NCBI RefSeq assembly: GCF_019431455.1
Contig: NZ_JAHYSR010000029.1
Span: forward strand, 1-37,463
DNA length: 37,463 nt
Source: Paracoccus bogoriensis
GTDB taxonomy: Bacteria; Pseudomonadota; Alphaproteobacteria; Rhodobacterales; Rhodobacteraceae
Direction of reading: 5' to 3'
In this document: one piece after another, positions 16,573-24,530 of the stretch
Numbering within the stretch: position 1 is the stretch's first letter
Layout: the number at the start of each line of letters is the position of its first letter
Notes under the pieces: model-generated
What the model was told of the DNA's origin: nothing
What the model saw: only the letters and a program-made list of their open reading frames with translations
Databases searched by the model: none
Translations under genes and position numbers: made by a program

Positions 16573-16887
16573 CCCCCGGAGACGCCAGGCCCGGCTGGCA
16601 GAGGCGCAGGAAGGTGCGGCAGAGGATCATCCGCGCCTCGCCGCGCAGATCGGCCCGCATCACGGCGCCTTGGCCTTGGGGCGGGGATGGGCAATTCCGG
16701 GCGAAGCCCTCTGGTCCGGGGCCTTCCACAGATAGGCAAAGCCGGGCGCCATCAATCGTGACACGACGATGCCGGCAATATCGACCGATCGGGAATGCAG
16801 CGTCGGATCCCAGAAGATGTTGCCTTCCAGAATGACCGGTCCGCTGGGGCCGAAGGCAGGTGGTCTTGCCCCCGTTTCACCGGACAC
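16573..16887. other. Remnant stretch between phnE and the IS3 tail
   Basis: On the minus strand 16660-16887 is open and includes GPVILEGNIFWDPTLHSRSV, which looks protein-like, but I recognise no family and the upstream part would be cut by the IS end. The IS3 terminal sequence TGTCCGGTGAAACGGG (about 16871-16886, minus strand) marks the border. No terminator for the phn operon was found. Confidence 0.35.
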
Positions 16888-17241
16888 TCAGGGGGTGGCG
16901 ATTTGATCCGCGATGAGCTCGCGGGGCGAGCGCATTTTCGGCCCTGAATGCGGGTGGCTGTCGTTGTAGTCTTCGATCCAGCCTCCGATCAGTCCGAGAA
17001 CGGTCTGGGCATCCGGCAGCGGTGTGATCTGGCCGCACGCGCGCTTCAGCGTCTTCACGAATGCCTCCGAGATGCGTGCTGCGCACCTCTGCGGGGTCTG
17101 CACCGGCGTGAAGCAGGGCTTCAGGCCCAGTTGCCGTGCGAAGATCTGCGTGTCCTTCGCGATGGAGGGCGGGCCGTTGTCTGACAGCACCTTGACGACC
17201 GAGGGCGCATGGTATGCGCCGAAGCGGCGTTCGACGGCTTT
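16888..17241 (-). pseudogene. IS3-family transposase OrfB, C-terminal fragment
   Basis: 117 codons of the integrase core: AVERRFGAYHAP, LSDNGPPSIAKDTQIFARQL (catalytic Asp), FTPVQTP, ISEAFVKTLKR (catalytic Glu) and LIGGWIEDYNDSHPHSG. Between PVQTPQ and ISEAF there are two more residues than expected, a small in-frame insertion. The N-terminal portion is missing: at 17241 the frame passes straight into the 3' end of an IS110 transposase read in another frame. The short shared sequence at the joint suggests recombination between two ISs. Inactive. Confidence 0.8.
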
Positions 17242-18200
17242 CTGAGCATCAGCTTGCCGAGCCACGTATCCTCGGGGGTGCCGCGTCGGCAGGCGCCCAT
17301 CATCGCGGCCATGGCGCCGATTACCAGCAATCGCCGGATGTCGTGCTGGTCGGCCTTCGATACCTTCCCCAGCCGCGCCTTGCCGCCGGAGGAGTTCTGT
17401 CGCGGCACGAGGCCGAGCCAGGGTGAGCGGGATCAGCAACCTTTCCGGTGGACAGGTTGCCCCGCGAACAAGTCGCGCCTGCGCCGGAAGGTCTCCATCG
17501 GCGGCGCGAAGGCCTCGATCGCCATCGCGGTGATCGGACCGACGCCAGGCATGGTCTGCCTGAGCTTGGCCCAGCGGCTTTCCTTCGACAGCTCCGCGAT
17601 CTGCGCGTCGAGCTCGGCAATCTCGTCGCCAAGGCTCCCGATCTGGCGGAGGATGCCACGACATGCGATCCGCGCAGGCCGGGGCAGATCGCTGCTCTCG
17701 TCCTCCAGCACCGCGACCAGCTTCGGCAGGTGCTGCAGGCCAACCGGTGCGATGTAGCCGAACTCGTAGAGATGCGAGCGCAGCGCGTTCACCAGCTCGA
17801 TCCGCTGCGCGACGACCTTCTGGCGGACGCGGAACACCACGGCGCGGGCTTGTTGCTCGGCGCTCTTGGGTTCGACGAAACGCATGTGCGGGCGGGTCGC
17901 GGCCTCGGCAATCGCCTCGGCGTCGGCCGCATCGTTCTTCTGCCGCTTGACTTAGGGCGTGACGTAGTGCGGCGAGATCACCTTCACGCTGTGACCCAGC
18001 GCTGCCATCTCGCGCGCCCAGTAATGCGAGCCCGGACAGGCTTCCATCGCCACCGTGCGCGGCGGCTGCGATGCCATGAACCGCTGGAACTGCAGACGCG
18101 TGAGCTTTTTCCGAAACACGGGCCGCCCGTCCGCCGCGGCGCCGTGCAGCTGGAACACGTTCTTTGCCAGATCGATGCCGATGACGGTAACTTCTTCCAT
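17238..18200 (-). pseudogene. IS110/IS1111-family transposase, broken at three places
   Basis: The N-terminus (VIGIDLAKNVFQLHG with catalytic Asp10, then TVAMEACPGSHYWAREM) runs from 18200 to a TAA at 17952-17954. In the same frame the gene continues as VKRQKNDAADAEAIAEAATR and MRFVEPKSAEQQARAVVFRV up to TMPGVGPITAMAIEAFAP. Near 17430-17475 an insertion with a frameshift interrupts the region; beyond it, WLGLVPRQNSSGGKARLGKV and the following helix reappear in a second frame. The last segment stops at the IS3 joint, losing the C-terminus. IS110 enzymes are DEDD recombinases guided by an RNA from the element; this copy cannot be active. Confidence 0.85.
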
Positions 18201-18210
18201 GGATGCCGTC

Positions 18211-18516
18211 TCAGCTCGCAGGGCGCGCCGTCCTTCGCCTGGTCGAGCAGCGCGTGATCGGCAAGGGCAGCATCTCGGACTGGAGAGGCTGCAGATGCAG
18301 CGGCACCGTGAGCCCGTCCTCGGCCCGCCGGGGGCGCAGCCGGACGAAGCACTCGCCGGCGACGAACATCTCCCGCGCGACCATGGCCTGAAGTCCGCAG
18401 AAATCGGTCAGCCCGTCGGCATCGGCCTCGTCGGTCCAGGCGAGCCACAGCCGCTGGACGCGATCCCGCAAGCCCGCATCCTCGATCAGCGACGATGGCT
18501 TGATGCCGTCCCCGCC
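18211..18516 (-). pseudogene. Lambda-family phage portal protein, internal fragment
   Basis: About 100 codons with strong portal signature: GIKPSSLIEDAGLRDRVQRL, WLAWTDEADADGLTDFCG, LQAMVAREMFVAGECFVRLR and DGLTVPLHLQPLQSEMLPL. Both ends are missing: on the left the sequence runs into the IS110 start, on the right it stops at a joint with a DUF2924 gene in the opposite direction. It is evidence of a former prophage or prophage-like element; no capsid, terminase or head genes accompany it. Confidence 0.72.
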
Positions 18517-18518
18517 GC

Positions 18519-18791
18519 CCGATTCCCGACACCAAGCTGGTGCGCGAGTGGCAGGGCGAGGAGCACGTCGTCACCGTCCTGACCGACGGCTTCGAATGGC
18601 AAGGGCGGCGGTTCAAGTCGCTCTCGGCCGCGGTGCGGGCGATCACCGGCAGTCACTGGAACGGCTGGAAGTTCTTCGGGCTGGCCCATGGCGCGGAGAG
18701 TGAGGCGCGGCGGCCGAAGGCCGGCCATCGATCCAGTGGATCGATGGCAGCAACGAACGCCCGAAGCGCAAGCGGAGGGCTGAACCCATGA
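18519..18791 (+). pseudogene. DUF2924 family protein, C-terminal portion
   Basis: From 18519 the frame reads PIPDTKLVREWQGEEHVV, then DGFEWQGRRFKSLSAAVRAI and GSHWNGWKFFGL, the well-conserved C-terminal half of DUF2924 proteins, which are common just before serine recombinases in phage-like elements. The N-terminal half is missing at the joint with the portal fragment. Its stop overlaps the recombinase start (ATGA at 18788-18791). A GTG at 18540 could still start a shortened product. Function of the family is unknown. Confidence 0.7.
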
Positions 18792-20110
18792 GCCGCACCA
18801 AGCCCGAACCAGTCCGCCGCCTGCGCTGCGCCATCTACACCCGCAAGTCGAGCGGGGAAGGGCTCGACATGGAATTCAACAGCCTCGACGCCCAGCGCGA
18901 GGCCTGCGAGGCCTACATCGCCTCGCAGCGCGCCGAGGGCTGGGTGGCGCTCCGCGACCGGTATGACGACGGCGGCTTCTCCGGCGGGACGCTGGACCGC
19001 CCCGCGCTGACACAGCTGATCGCCGACATCGAGGCCGGGCTGATCGATGTGGTCGTGGTCTACAAGATCGACCGGCTTAGCCGCGCGCTGATGGACTTCT
19101 CGAAGCTGGTGGAGGTCTTCGACCGCCATGGCGTGACCTTCGTCTCGGTCACCCAGTCGTTCAACACCACAACGTCGATGGGGCGGCTGACGCTGAACAT
19201 CCTGCTCAGCTTCGCCCGGTTCGAGCGCGAGGTGATCGGCGAGCGCATCCGCGACAAGTTCGCCGCCTCGCGCCGGAAGGGGATGTGGATGGGCGGTCCG
19301 GTGCCCCTCGGCTACGTCGTGAAGGACCGCAAGCTGGTGATCGAGCCCGCCGAGGCCGAACAGGTCCGCACGATCTTCCGCCTCTATGCGCGCTCCAGTT
19401 CCACCGCGCAGGTGCTGAAGGAGTTGCACGCCCGCGGGATCCGCACCAAGCGCGGCGCGGTGTTCGACCGGGGCTATCTGCTGAAGTTCCTGCACAACAA
19501 GGTCTATCTCGGCCTCGCGGTGCACAAGGACGAGGTCTATCCCGGCGAGCATGCGGCTATCATCGACCAAAAGCTGTGGGACGAGGCGCATGCCGTGATG
19601 GCCAACAACCGCGTCGCCCGGGCGGCGGTGGCGCGCACGGCGCAGCCTGCGCTCCTGCGCGGGCTGATCTTCACCGAGACCGGCGCGGCCATGACGCCCC
19701 ACCACACCCAGCGGAAGGGCAAGCGCTACTGCTACTACACGTCCATGGACGTGATCCGGAAACGCCCCGCAGCCGAGCTGCGCGGGCCGCAGCGGCTGCC
19801 GGGTGCCATGGTCGAGGAGGCCGTGATTGGCGAAATCCGCCGCATGCTGCGCACGCCGGAGGTGGCGGCGCGCACCGCGCGGGCGGTGCGGAAGGGCCGT
19901 CCCGATCTCGATGAGTGCACCGTCGTCACTGCGCTGGCGCAGTTCGACGATCTCTGGAAGGCGCTGATCCCAGCCGAGCAGGCGCGCATTGTCCAGCTGC
20001 TGGTCGCGCGGATCACGGTAAGCGAGGCGGGCCTCGCCATCGACCTGCGCCACGACGGCCTCGGCGCCATCGCCGCGCTGATGGCCCCGCCGAAGAAGGA
20101 GGTCGCCTGA
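18788..20110 (+). CDS. Serine recombinase (resolvase/invertase superfamily)
   Basis: A 440-residue site-specific recombinase. The N-terminal catalytic domain (about 10-150) has AIYTRKSS with nucleophile Ser21, DDGGFSGGTLDRPAL, YKIDRLSRALMDF and LNILLSFARFEREVIGERIR. A recombinase domain follows (about 165-285, from PVPLGYVVKDRKL to KVYLGLAVHKDE). In place of the cysteine zinc-ribbon there is LLRGLIFTETGAAMTPHHTQ, lacking the metal cysteines, as in a subgroup found in phage-like elements. It appears complete. It probably integrated or excised the element whose fragments surround it; attachment sites were not located. Confidence 0.9.
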   Translation: MSRTKPEPVRRLRCAIYTRKSSGEGLDMEFNSLDAQREACEAYIASQRAEGWVALRDRYDDGGFSGGTLDRPALTQLIADIEAGLIDVVVVYKIDRLSRALMDFSKLVEVFDRHGVTFVSVTQSFNTTTSMGRLTLNILLSFARFEREVIGERIRDKFAASRRKGMWMGGPVPLGYVVKDRKLVIEPAEAEQVRTIFRLYARSSSTAQVLKELHARGIRTKRGAVFDRGYLLKFLHNKVYLGLAVHKDEVYPGEHAAIIDQKLWDEAHAVMANNRVARAAVARTAQPALLRGLIFTETGAAMTPHHTQRKGKRYCYYTSMDVIRKRPAAELRGPQRLPGAMVEEAVIGEIRRMLRTPEVAARTARAVRKGRPDLDECTVVTALAQFDDLWKALIPAEQARIVQLLVARITVSEAGLAIDLRHDGLGAIAALMAPPKKEVA

Positions 20111-20490
20111 TGCCCGCGCCCGACACCCTGCGCGTCCACATCCCGCTCGAGCTGCGCCGTCGCGGCGGCCGCCCCCGGATCCTGCCGCCGAAGCATGTCG
20201 AGGCTGCCATGGGACGCGGGCAGGATCCCCACCTGCTGCGCGCCATCGGCCGCGCATGGGGCTGGCGGCAGCGGCTGGAACGGGGCGACGTGGCCACGCT
20301 CAGCGATCTCGCTGCCGACGAGGGCCTCTCCGACCGCTACGTCAGCCGCCTCCTGCGGCTCGCCTGGCTGGCGCCCGAGGTCCTTGAGCGGCTGGTCGTC
20401 CACCGCGAGCCCAGCACGATCAGCATCTACGATCTGTGCTTCGTGGCCTCCCTGCCATGGGACGAGCAGCCGGGGCGGGTGTTTGACTGA
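20110..20490 (+). CDS. Small putative DNA-binding protein downstream of recombinase
   Basis: A 126-residue protein whose ATG overlaps the recombinase stop by one base. It has a basic, proline-rich start (LRVHIPLELRRRGGRPRI) and a helix-turn-helix-like segment, ATLSDLAADEGLSDRYVSRL, followed by LAWLAPEVLERLV. Proteins of this kind regularly follow DUF2924 and serine recombinase genes and may help the recombinase bind DNA or control it. The role is inferred; no characterised homologue is known to me. It converges with the DUF3883 gene, 3 nt apart. Confidence 0.7.
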   Translation: MPAPDTLRVHIPLELRRRGGRPRILPPKHVEAAMGRGQDPHLLRAIGRAWGWRQRLERGDVATLSDLAADEGLSDRYVSRLLRLAWLAPEVLERLVVHREPSTISIYDLCFVASLPWDEQPGRVFD

Positions 20491-20493
20491 TCG

Positions 20494-21108
20494 TCAGTGG
20501 AAGCTGGCCTGAAACGTCGTCGCCGTCAGCGAGACATGGGCATCGAGCGGCGGGCGCAGTTCGAAGGCCTTCGGCTCGCGTGAGAAGTTCCAGAGCCGGA
20601 AGAGGCACCATTCCGCGCGCCGCTCCTCGGCCACGGCCAGCTCGTTTCGGGTGATGTGGAAGGGCGTGCGCTCCCAGCCGTTTGTCGTCTTCACCTCGAT
20701 CAGCCGCGCCCGGCCGTCCGGGGCGAAGCTGGCGATGTCGTAGCCCGCGCCATCCCCGTCCTCCTCCGACACCCAGCGCACCTTGCGCGCCAGGTCATCG
20801 CGCCCCGCCGAACGCAGCGCCGTCCGCAAATGCGCGAGCACGCGTTCCTCACCCGCGCGGCCGAGCGCCCGGTTGCGCTCGTCCCGGCCTGCCACGTCGA
20901 ACTTGGCCGCGATGTGCAGCATCTGCTCCAGCTCCTGCGGCGGCGGCTGGTTCGACAGCGTCGGCGGCGGCCCGATCCAGATCTGCGCCGCGTCGTGAAG
21001 GCCGATGGGTGGTCGTTTGCCGGGGGCCCGCAGGACCCACTCCGGATGCGAGTTCATCCATCGCGAAACGGCATCTTCAAGCGAACTCTGGAAGTTGAAA
21101 GCCGGTGC
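20494..21108 (-). pseudogene. DUF3883-domain protein, C-terminal part
   Basis: About 200 codons ending at 20494. After FNFQSSLEDAVSRWMNSHPE comes the DUF3883 domain: NRALGRAGEERVLAHL, WVSEEDGDGAGYDIASF, ARLIEVKTTNGWERTPF and AEWCLFRLWNF. The E-x-K motif in LIEVKTT together with the upstream Glu and Asp resembles a PD-(D/E)XK nuclease core, and this family occurs near restriction and defence genes. The 5' part is missing because the gene joins the nnrS reading frame at about 21105-21112. An in-frame ATG at 21132 lies in nnrS sequence. Likely inactive or a truncated product. Confidence 0.72.
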
Positions 21109-21400
21109 GACCCGCCAGCGGCCAGCCGACAATCGGCAGCCGCCCCGTCCAGTTCGGCACCGCCGTCAGGCCGAAACCCGCGATTGCGGCCGAGGCATAG
21201 CCGAAGAGCAGCGCATGCGCGTGCCAGTCGGTGGGCGCGAAGGGGCCGGCAAGCCCGATCTGGCCGGGCAGATGCGCAAGCCACACCGCCATCGCCCCCG
21301 CCGCCCAGAGCGCGCCCAGAAGGAAGAAGGGGCGGAAGCCGTAGCTCAGGATCGCGGGGCCTGCCCAGGCGCGGGCGCGGGTCATCGTGTTGACGGTCAT
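21077..21400 (-). pseudogene. nnrS: NnrS family protein, truncated after about 95 residues
   Basis: The N-terminus of NnrS is clear: AILSYGFRPFFLLGALWAAG, PTDWHAHALLFGYASAAIAG and FGLTAVPNWTGRLPIVGWPL, with the first membrane helices and the conserved metal-site His residues. A full NnrS has about 390 residues and 12 helices; here the frame is lost at about 21108 where DUF3883 sequence begins. NnrS is a haem- and copper-containing membrane protein linked to nitric oxide tolerance. The start overlaps the mogA/moaB stop (ATGA), so it was the last gene of the FNR-box operon. Confidence 0.85.
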
Positions 21401-21947
21401 GGCGAGGGTTTCGCGGCGGGACGGAAGGCGCGGATGCGGGCGGGGTCGGTCTCGATCCGCGCCGCGCCGATCAGATCGAGCGCGTAGGGCACGGCGGGGA
21501 AGACCGCGTTCAGGCAGGTGGCAATCGCGCCGGGGTTGCCCGGCAGGGTGACGATCAGGCTCCGCCCCCGCACCCCCGCCCCCTGGCGCGAGAGGATCGC
21601 GGTCGGCACCTCGGCAAGCGAGGCCGCCCGCATCGCCTCGCCGAAGCCCGGCAGGTCGAAGTCGATCACCGCGGCCACCCTTTCGGGCGTGCGGTCGCGC
21701 GGGGCGGGGCCGGTGCCGCCGGTGACCAGGATCAGGTCCGCAGCCCAGCCATCGGCCAGATCGATCAGCGCCGCGGCCACGCTCTCGGTCCCGTCGGGGA
21801 CGATGCGGCGCTGCACCTCGACGGGGCTTGTGATCGTGGCGCTAAGCCAGTCCTCGGCCGCGGGGCCGCCGCGGTCGGGGTATTCTCCCCGGCTCGCGCG
21901 GTCCGAGACGGGAGCACGGCGATCCGGGCGGGGCGTTGCTCAGGCAT
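21397..21947 (-). pseudogene. MogA/MoaB-like molybdopterin protein with 1-bp frameshift
   Basis: From ATG 21947 the protein starts MPEQRPARIAVL; one base is then missing near 21911, and the continuing frame reads SDRASRGEYPDRGGPAAEDW and ILVTGGTGPAPRDRTPERV, with PGFGEAMRAASL and IVTLPGNPGAIATCLNAVFP. With one extra base (codons GTG CTC ACC GTC TCG) the sequence would be continuous at about 184 residues. This family binds molybdopterin and adenylylates it in cofactor synthesis. A shorter product from a downstream start would lack the N-terminal strand. It overlaps DUF2478 by 8 nt and nnrS by 4 nt. A sequencing error is possible. Confidence 0.8.
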
Positions 21948-22464
21948 GGTACACCACCGCCGCATCCTTGACTGCCCGAAGCGCCCAGGCAGCGACGGCG
22001 GCGGGGTCGGCGGGCAGAGCCTGGGCCGCGCCTTCGGCAAAGGCCAAGAAGGCCGGCAGGTTGAGCCCGTTCACCCCCACCAGCACCGGCAGGCCCCGTT
22101 CGACGGCCTCGGCGATCACCGGCACCAGGCCGCGCCCCTCGGCCTCCTGCTTGCCGAACTTGTTCACGATGACGAGCGCCGCGCCATCCAGACGCCGCGC
22201 CACCTCGGCCACGGCTACCTCGAGCGCGCCGCCGTCCAGCCGGCAGCCACGCGCGCCCGCGCCCAGATCCTGACTGATCCGGATCACCGGCCCGTCGGGC
22301 AGCACCCGCAGATCCATGTCGCAGACCGGCCGACCGGGGCGTTCGGGATTGGTCTGCACCGTGCCCGCCATCGGCACCCCGCGCGCGGCGAGGCGCGCCA
22401 CCGCCTCGGCCAGGCAGGCATCCGTGGCGCCCCTGCCGGGCAGGCTGACATATCCGATCCGCAT
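21940..22464 (-). CDS. DUF2478 domain protein
   Basis: A 174-residue protein with the complete DUF2478 pattern: MRIGYVSLPGRGATDACLAE, GTVQTNPERPGRPVCDMDLR, VIRISQDLGAGARGCRLDGG, ALVIVNKFGKQEAEGRG and GLPVLVGVNGLNLPAF. The family is associated with molybdenum genes and has a P-loop-like alternation of strands and helices, but no biochemical role is established that I know of. Start 22464 is set by AAGGAGG 7 nt upstream. It heads a short operon with mogA/moaB and nnrS behind an FNR-type box, which supports a function in molybdoenzyme or nitrate metabolism. Confidence 0.85.
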   Translation of the reverse strand: MRIGYVSLPGRGATDACLAEAVARLAARGVPMAGTVQTNPERPGRPVCDMDLRVLPDGPVIRISQDLGAGARGCRLDGGALEVAVAEVARRLDGAALVIVNKFGKQEAEGRGLVPVIAEAVERGLPVLVGVNGLNLPAFLAFAEGAAQALPADPAAVAAWALRAVKDAAVVYHA

Positions 22465-22485
22465 CTGCGCCTCCTTGCTTTGCCC

Positions 22486-22528
22486 GATCCTGTCGCCGGG
22501 CGAGTTCATCGGCCTTGACATGTATCAA
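22486..22528 (-). promoter_or_regulatory. FNR/NNR-type promoter of the DUF2478 operon
   Basis: TTGACATGTATCAA at 22515-22528 differs by one base from the FNR consensus TTGAT-N4-ATCAA. On the minus strand CAGGAT (22487-22492) is located where a -10 is expected for a box centred near -41.5. The predicted message would start near 22480, followed closely by AAGGAGG and the ATG. Activation under low oxygen or by nitrogen oxides is inferred. Confidence 0.65.
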
Positions 22529-22544
22529 GCCGCCGCCCCTTCGG

Positions 22545-22577
22545 AAAAAGCGCCCCGGCCAGAGGTTCGGCCGGGGC
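22545..22577 (-). terminator. Rho-independent terminator after moeA
   Basis: On the minus strand GCCCCGGCC (22577-22569) pairs with GGCCGGGGC (22560-22552) around an 8-nt loop and is followed by a T-run (22549-22545). The 9-bp perfect stem and TTTTT make this the only classic intrinsic terminator found in the window. It closes the long nar-moeA transcription unit. Confidence 0.8.
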
Positions 22578-22615
22578 CCCGCTCCATCGCCCGGGCGAAG
22601 GGACAAGCCCCGGGT

Positions 22616-23890
22616 TCAGAACGGCAGGAATTCGACCAGCGCGCCCTCGGGCAGGGCCTCGGCATCGGCCGGGATCAGCGCCAGGCCGTCGGCCTGGGCG
22701 AGCTGGGCGGCGCGGTGCGAGCCCGGGCCGCTCAGGCAGCGCACCGCGGCGACCCCGCGGGCGTCGTGGCCCAGATGCCGGGCCGGGCGGTATTCGCAGC
22801 GCCCAGCCCGGTGCGTGACCCCGGCCGCCAGACGCGCGATCAGCTTGCGCGGACCCGGATCGGCCATCCCCGCCATGGCCCTGAGCACGGGGGCGCCCAG
22901 CACCGTCCAGGCGACGAAGGCCGCGACCGGATTGCCCGGCAGGCCCAGCCAGACCGCCCCGGCAAGGGTGCCGAGGGTTAGCGGCTTGCCCGGTTTCATC
23001 GCCAGCCGCATCGCATGGACCGCGCCGCCCGCCGCGCGGACCAGGCGGGTGGTGTGGTCCTCGTCGCCGACCGAAACCCCGCCGGTGGTGACGATCAGAT
23101 CGGCTTCTTCTGCCGCGCGGCCGAGGGCGGCGGCGATCCGCTCGGGCACATCGGGCACGGGGCCGAGGTCGATCAGCTCCACGAAGGGCAGCGCCAGCGC
23201 TGCGGCCAGTTGCGCGCGGTTCGCGTTCCAGATCTGCCCCGGCGCCAGCGGCTGGCCCGGTTCGACGAGTTCCGAGCCGGTGGAGAGGATCGCCACCCGC
23301 ACTCGGCGCCGCACCGCCACCCGGCCCTGCCCGGCGGCGGCCAGCGCCCCGGCCTCGCGCGGGCCGATGGCGCGGCCTGCGGCCAGCACCACCGCCCCCG
23401 CGGTCAAGTCCGAGCCCGCGCGGCGGATATGCGCGCCGGGCGCCGGGCGCTGGCGCAGCACGATGCGCCCGTCCTGGCGCTGCACCTCCTCCTGCGGGAC
23501 GACGGCCTTCACGCCTTCGGGGATCGCGGCCCCGGTCAGGATGCGCAGCGCCGATCCCGGCGGGCAGCGCCCGGGCGCATCGCCCGCCCGCGCCCGGCCG
23601 GCGAGCGGAAGCACCCAGGGGCCCGGCCCGGCGAGCGCGGCAGGATCGAGGCCGTAGCCATCCATCGCGGCATTGTCGAAGGGCGGCAGGGGCAGCGGGC
23701 TCGTCACCGGCGCGGCGGTGATGCGGCCTGCGGCGGCGGCGAGCGTTAGCGTCTCGATCCCGGCCACGGGGCGGGCGAGCGCGAGCGCCCGGACCAGCGC
23801 CACATCCACGGGCAGAAGGCCCTCGGTCGCCGCGGCGTCGCAGCCGCAGCGCAGCGGGTCGGGGCGGTCGAGCACGGGTTCGGGGGTCAT
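22616..23890 (-). CDS. moeA: Molybdopterin molybdotransferase
   Basis: Inserts molybdate into adenylylated molybdopterin, in the cytoplasm. The 424-residue protein has the family domains: the N-terminal arm with LPPFDNAAMDGYGLDP, a middle part with RILTGAAIPEGVKAVVPQEE, the MoCF-binding domain with ILSTGSELVEPGQPL and VTTGGVSVGDEDH, and a C-terminal beta domain after GLPGNPVAAFVAW. Its start overlaps the hemerythrin stop (ATGA). Placement behind narI ties cofactor supply to nitrate reductase synthesis. Confidence 0.94.
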   Translation of the reverse strand: MTPEPVLDRPDPLRCGCDAAATEGLLPVDVALVRALALARPVAGIETLTLAAAAGRITAAPVTSPLPLPPFDNAAMDGYGLDPAALAGPGPWVLPLAGRARAGDAPGRCPPGSALRILTGAAIPEGVKAVVPQEEVQRQDGRIVLRQRPAPGAHIRRAGSDLTAGAVVLAAGRAIGPREAGALAAAGQGRVAVRRRVRVAILSTGSELVEPGQPLAPGQIWNANRAQLAAALALPFVELIDLGPVPDVPERIAAALGRAAEEADLIVTTGGVSVGDEDHTTRLVRAAGGAVHAMRLAMKPGKPLTLGTLAGAVWLGLPGNPVAAFVAWTVLGAPVLRAMAGMADPGPRKLIARLAAGVTHRAGRCEYRPARHLGHDARGVAAVRCLSGPGSHRAAQLAQADGLALIPADAEALPEGALVEFLPF

Positions 23891-24510
23891 GCGGAACTCC
23901 TTTCCGGGGCGTCATCGGTGGCGGGCAGCACCTTGCGGCAGGGGTCGTCGGCCGCGGGCGGCCGGGCGCGGCGCGCGGCCATGCCCTCGCGCAGCGCGGC
24001 CAGATCCGCCGCCGTCAGCCGGGCGCGTGCCAGCGGCAGGACGATGGCGTTCTCGATCACCATGTGCCGCCGTTCGGACTGCGCCAGCGCCTTGAGCGCG
24101 GCGCGATCCTCGGGCGCGGGCAGCGCCCCGTCGGCCATGCAGGCGAGCGCGGCCAGAAGCGGCGCCCGCGCTGCCTGGTCGCGGTCGTGGTCGGCCGAGA
24201 GCCGCTCGAGCAGCGCCTCGATCTCGTCCTCGGGCAGGGCGCGGGCGCGCAGGAGCGGGAACAGGCCCGCGTCCTCGTCGGCGTGGTGCAGGGGCAGGTC
24301 ACGGCAGAGATTGACCAGGATCGACCGGGCCAGTTCGGGCCGGGGAAAGGTGGCCTCGGCCAGAACCTCCATGTCGGCGCAGATCTGGCGCTGGAGGAAG
24401 TGCGACTCGCGCAGCGCCTCGAGCGGGCAGTCCCCCGGCCCCAGCGCCGGGGCGGCGGCGCGGGCGCCGCGGATGCGGCTGGCGCGGTCGTCTCGGGCAG
24501 TGGGGGGCAT
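23887..24510 (-). CDS. Hemerythrin-like (HHE) domain protein
   Basis: A 207-residue helical protein. Likely iron ligands lie in ALRESHFLQRQI, LHHADEDAGLFPLLRA, LSADHDRDQAARAPLL and ERRHMVIENAIVLPLARARL, the H...HxxxE...H...HxxxE layout of di-iron hemerythrin domains. GGAAAGG before ATG 24510 decides the start. Such proteins sense or bind O2 or NO or repair iron-sulphur clusters. It sits between the PPIase and moeA, 20 nt and an overlap apart, so it is made together with nitrate reductase. A protective role against NO is inferred. Confidence 0.82.
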   Translation of the reverse strand: MPPTARDDRASRIRGARAAAPALGPGDCPLEALRESHFLQRQICADMEVLAEATFPRPELARSILVNLCRDLPLHHADEDAGLFPLLRARALPEDEIEALLERLSADHDRDQAARAPLLAALACMADGALPAPEDRAALKALAQSERRHMVIENAIVLPLARARLTAADLAALREGMAARRARPPAADDPCRKVLPATDDAPERSSA

Positions 24511-24530
24511 GGGCGGCCGCCTTTCCGGTC

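Noticed and set aside
16660..16887. Minus-strand 75-codon frame next to phnE as a gene
   Set aside because: It starts inside IS3 terminal sequence and matches no family I know; recorded only as a possible remnant.
18791..20500. Minus-strand frames over the recombinase
   Set aside because: Antisense shadows of a protein with complete serine recombinase motifs.
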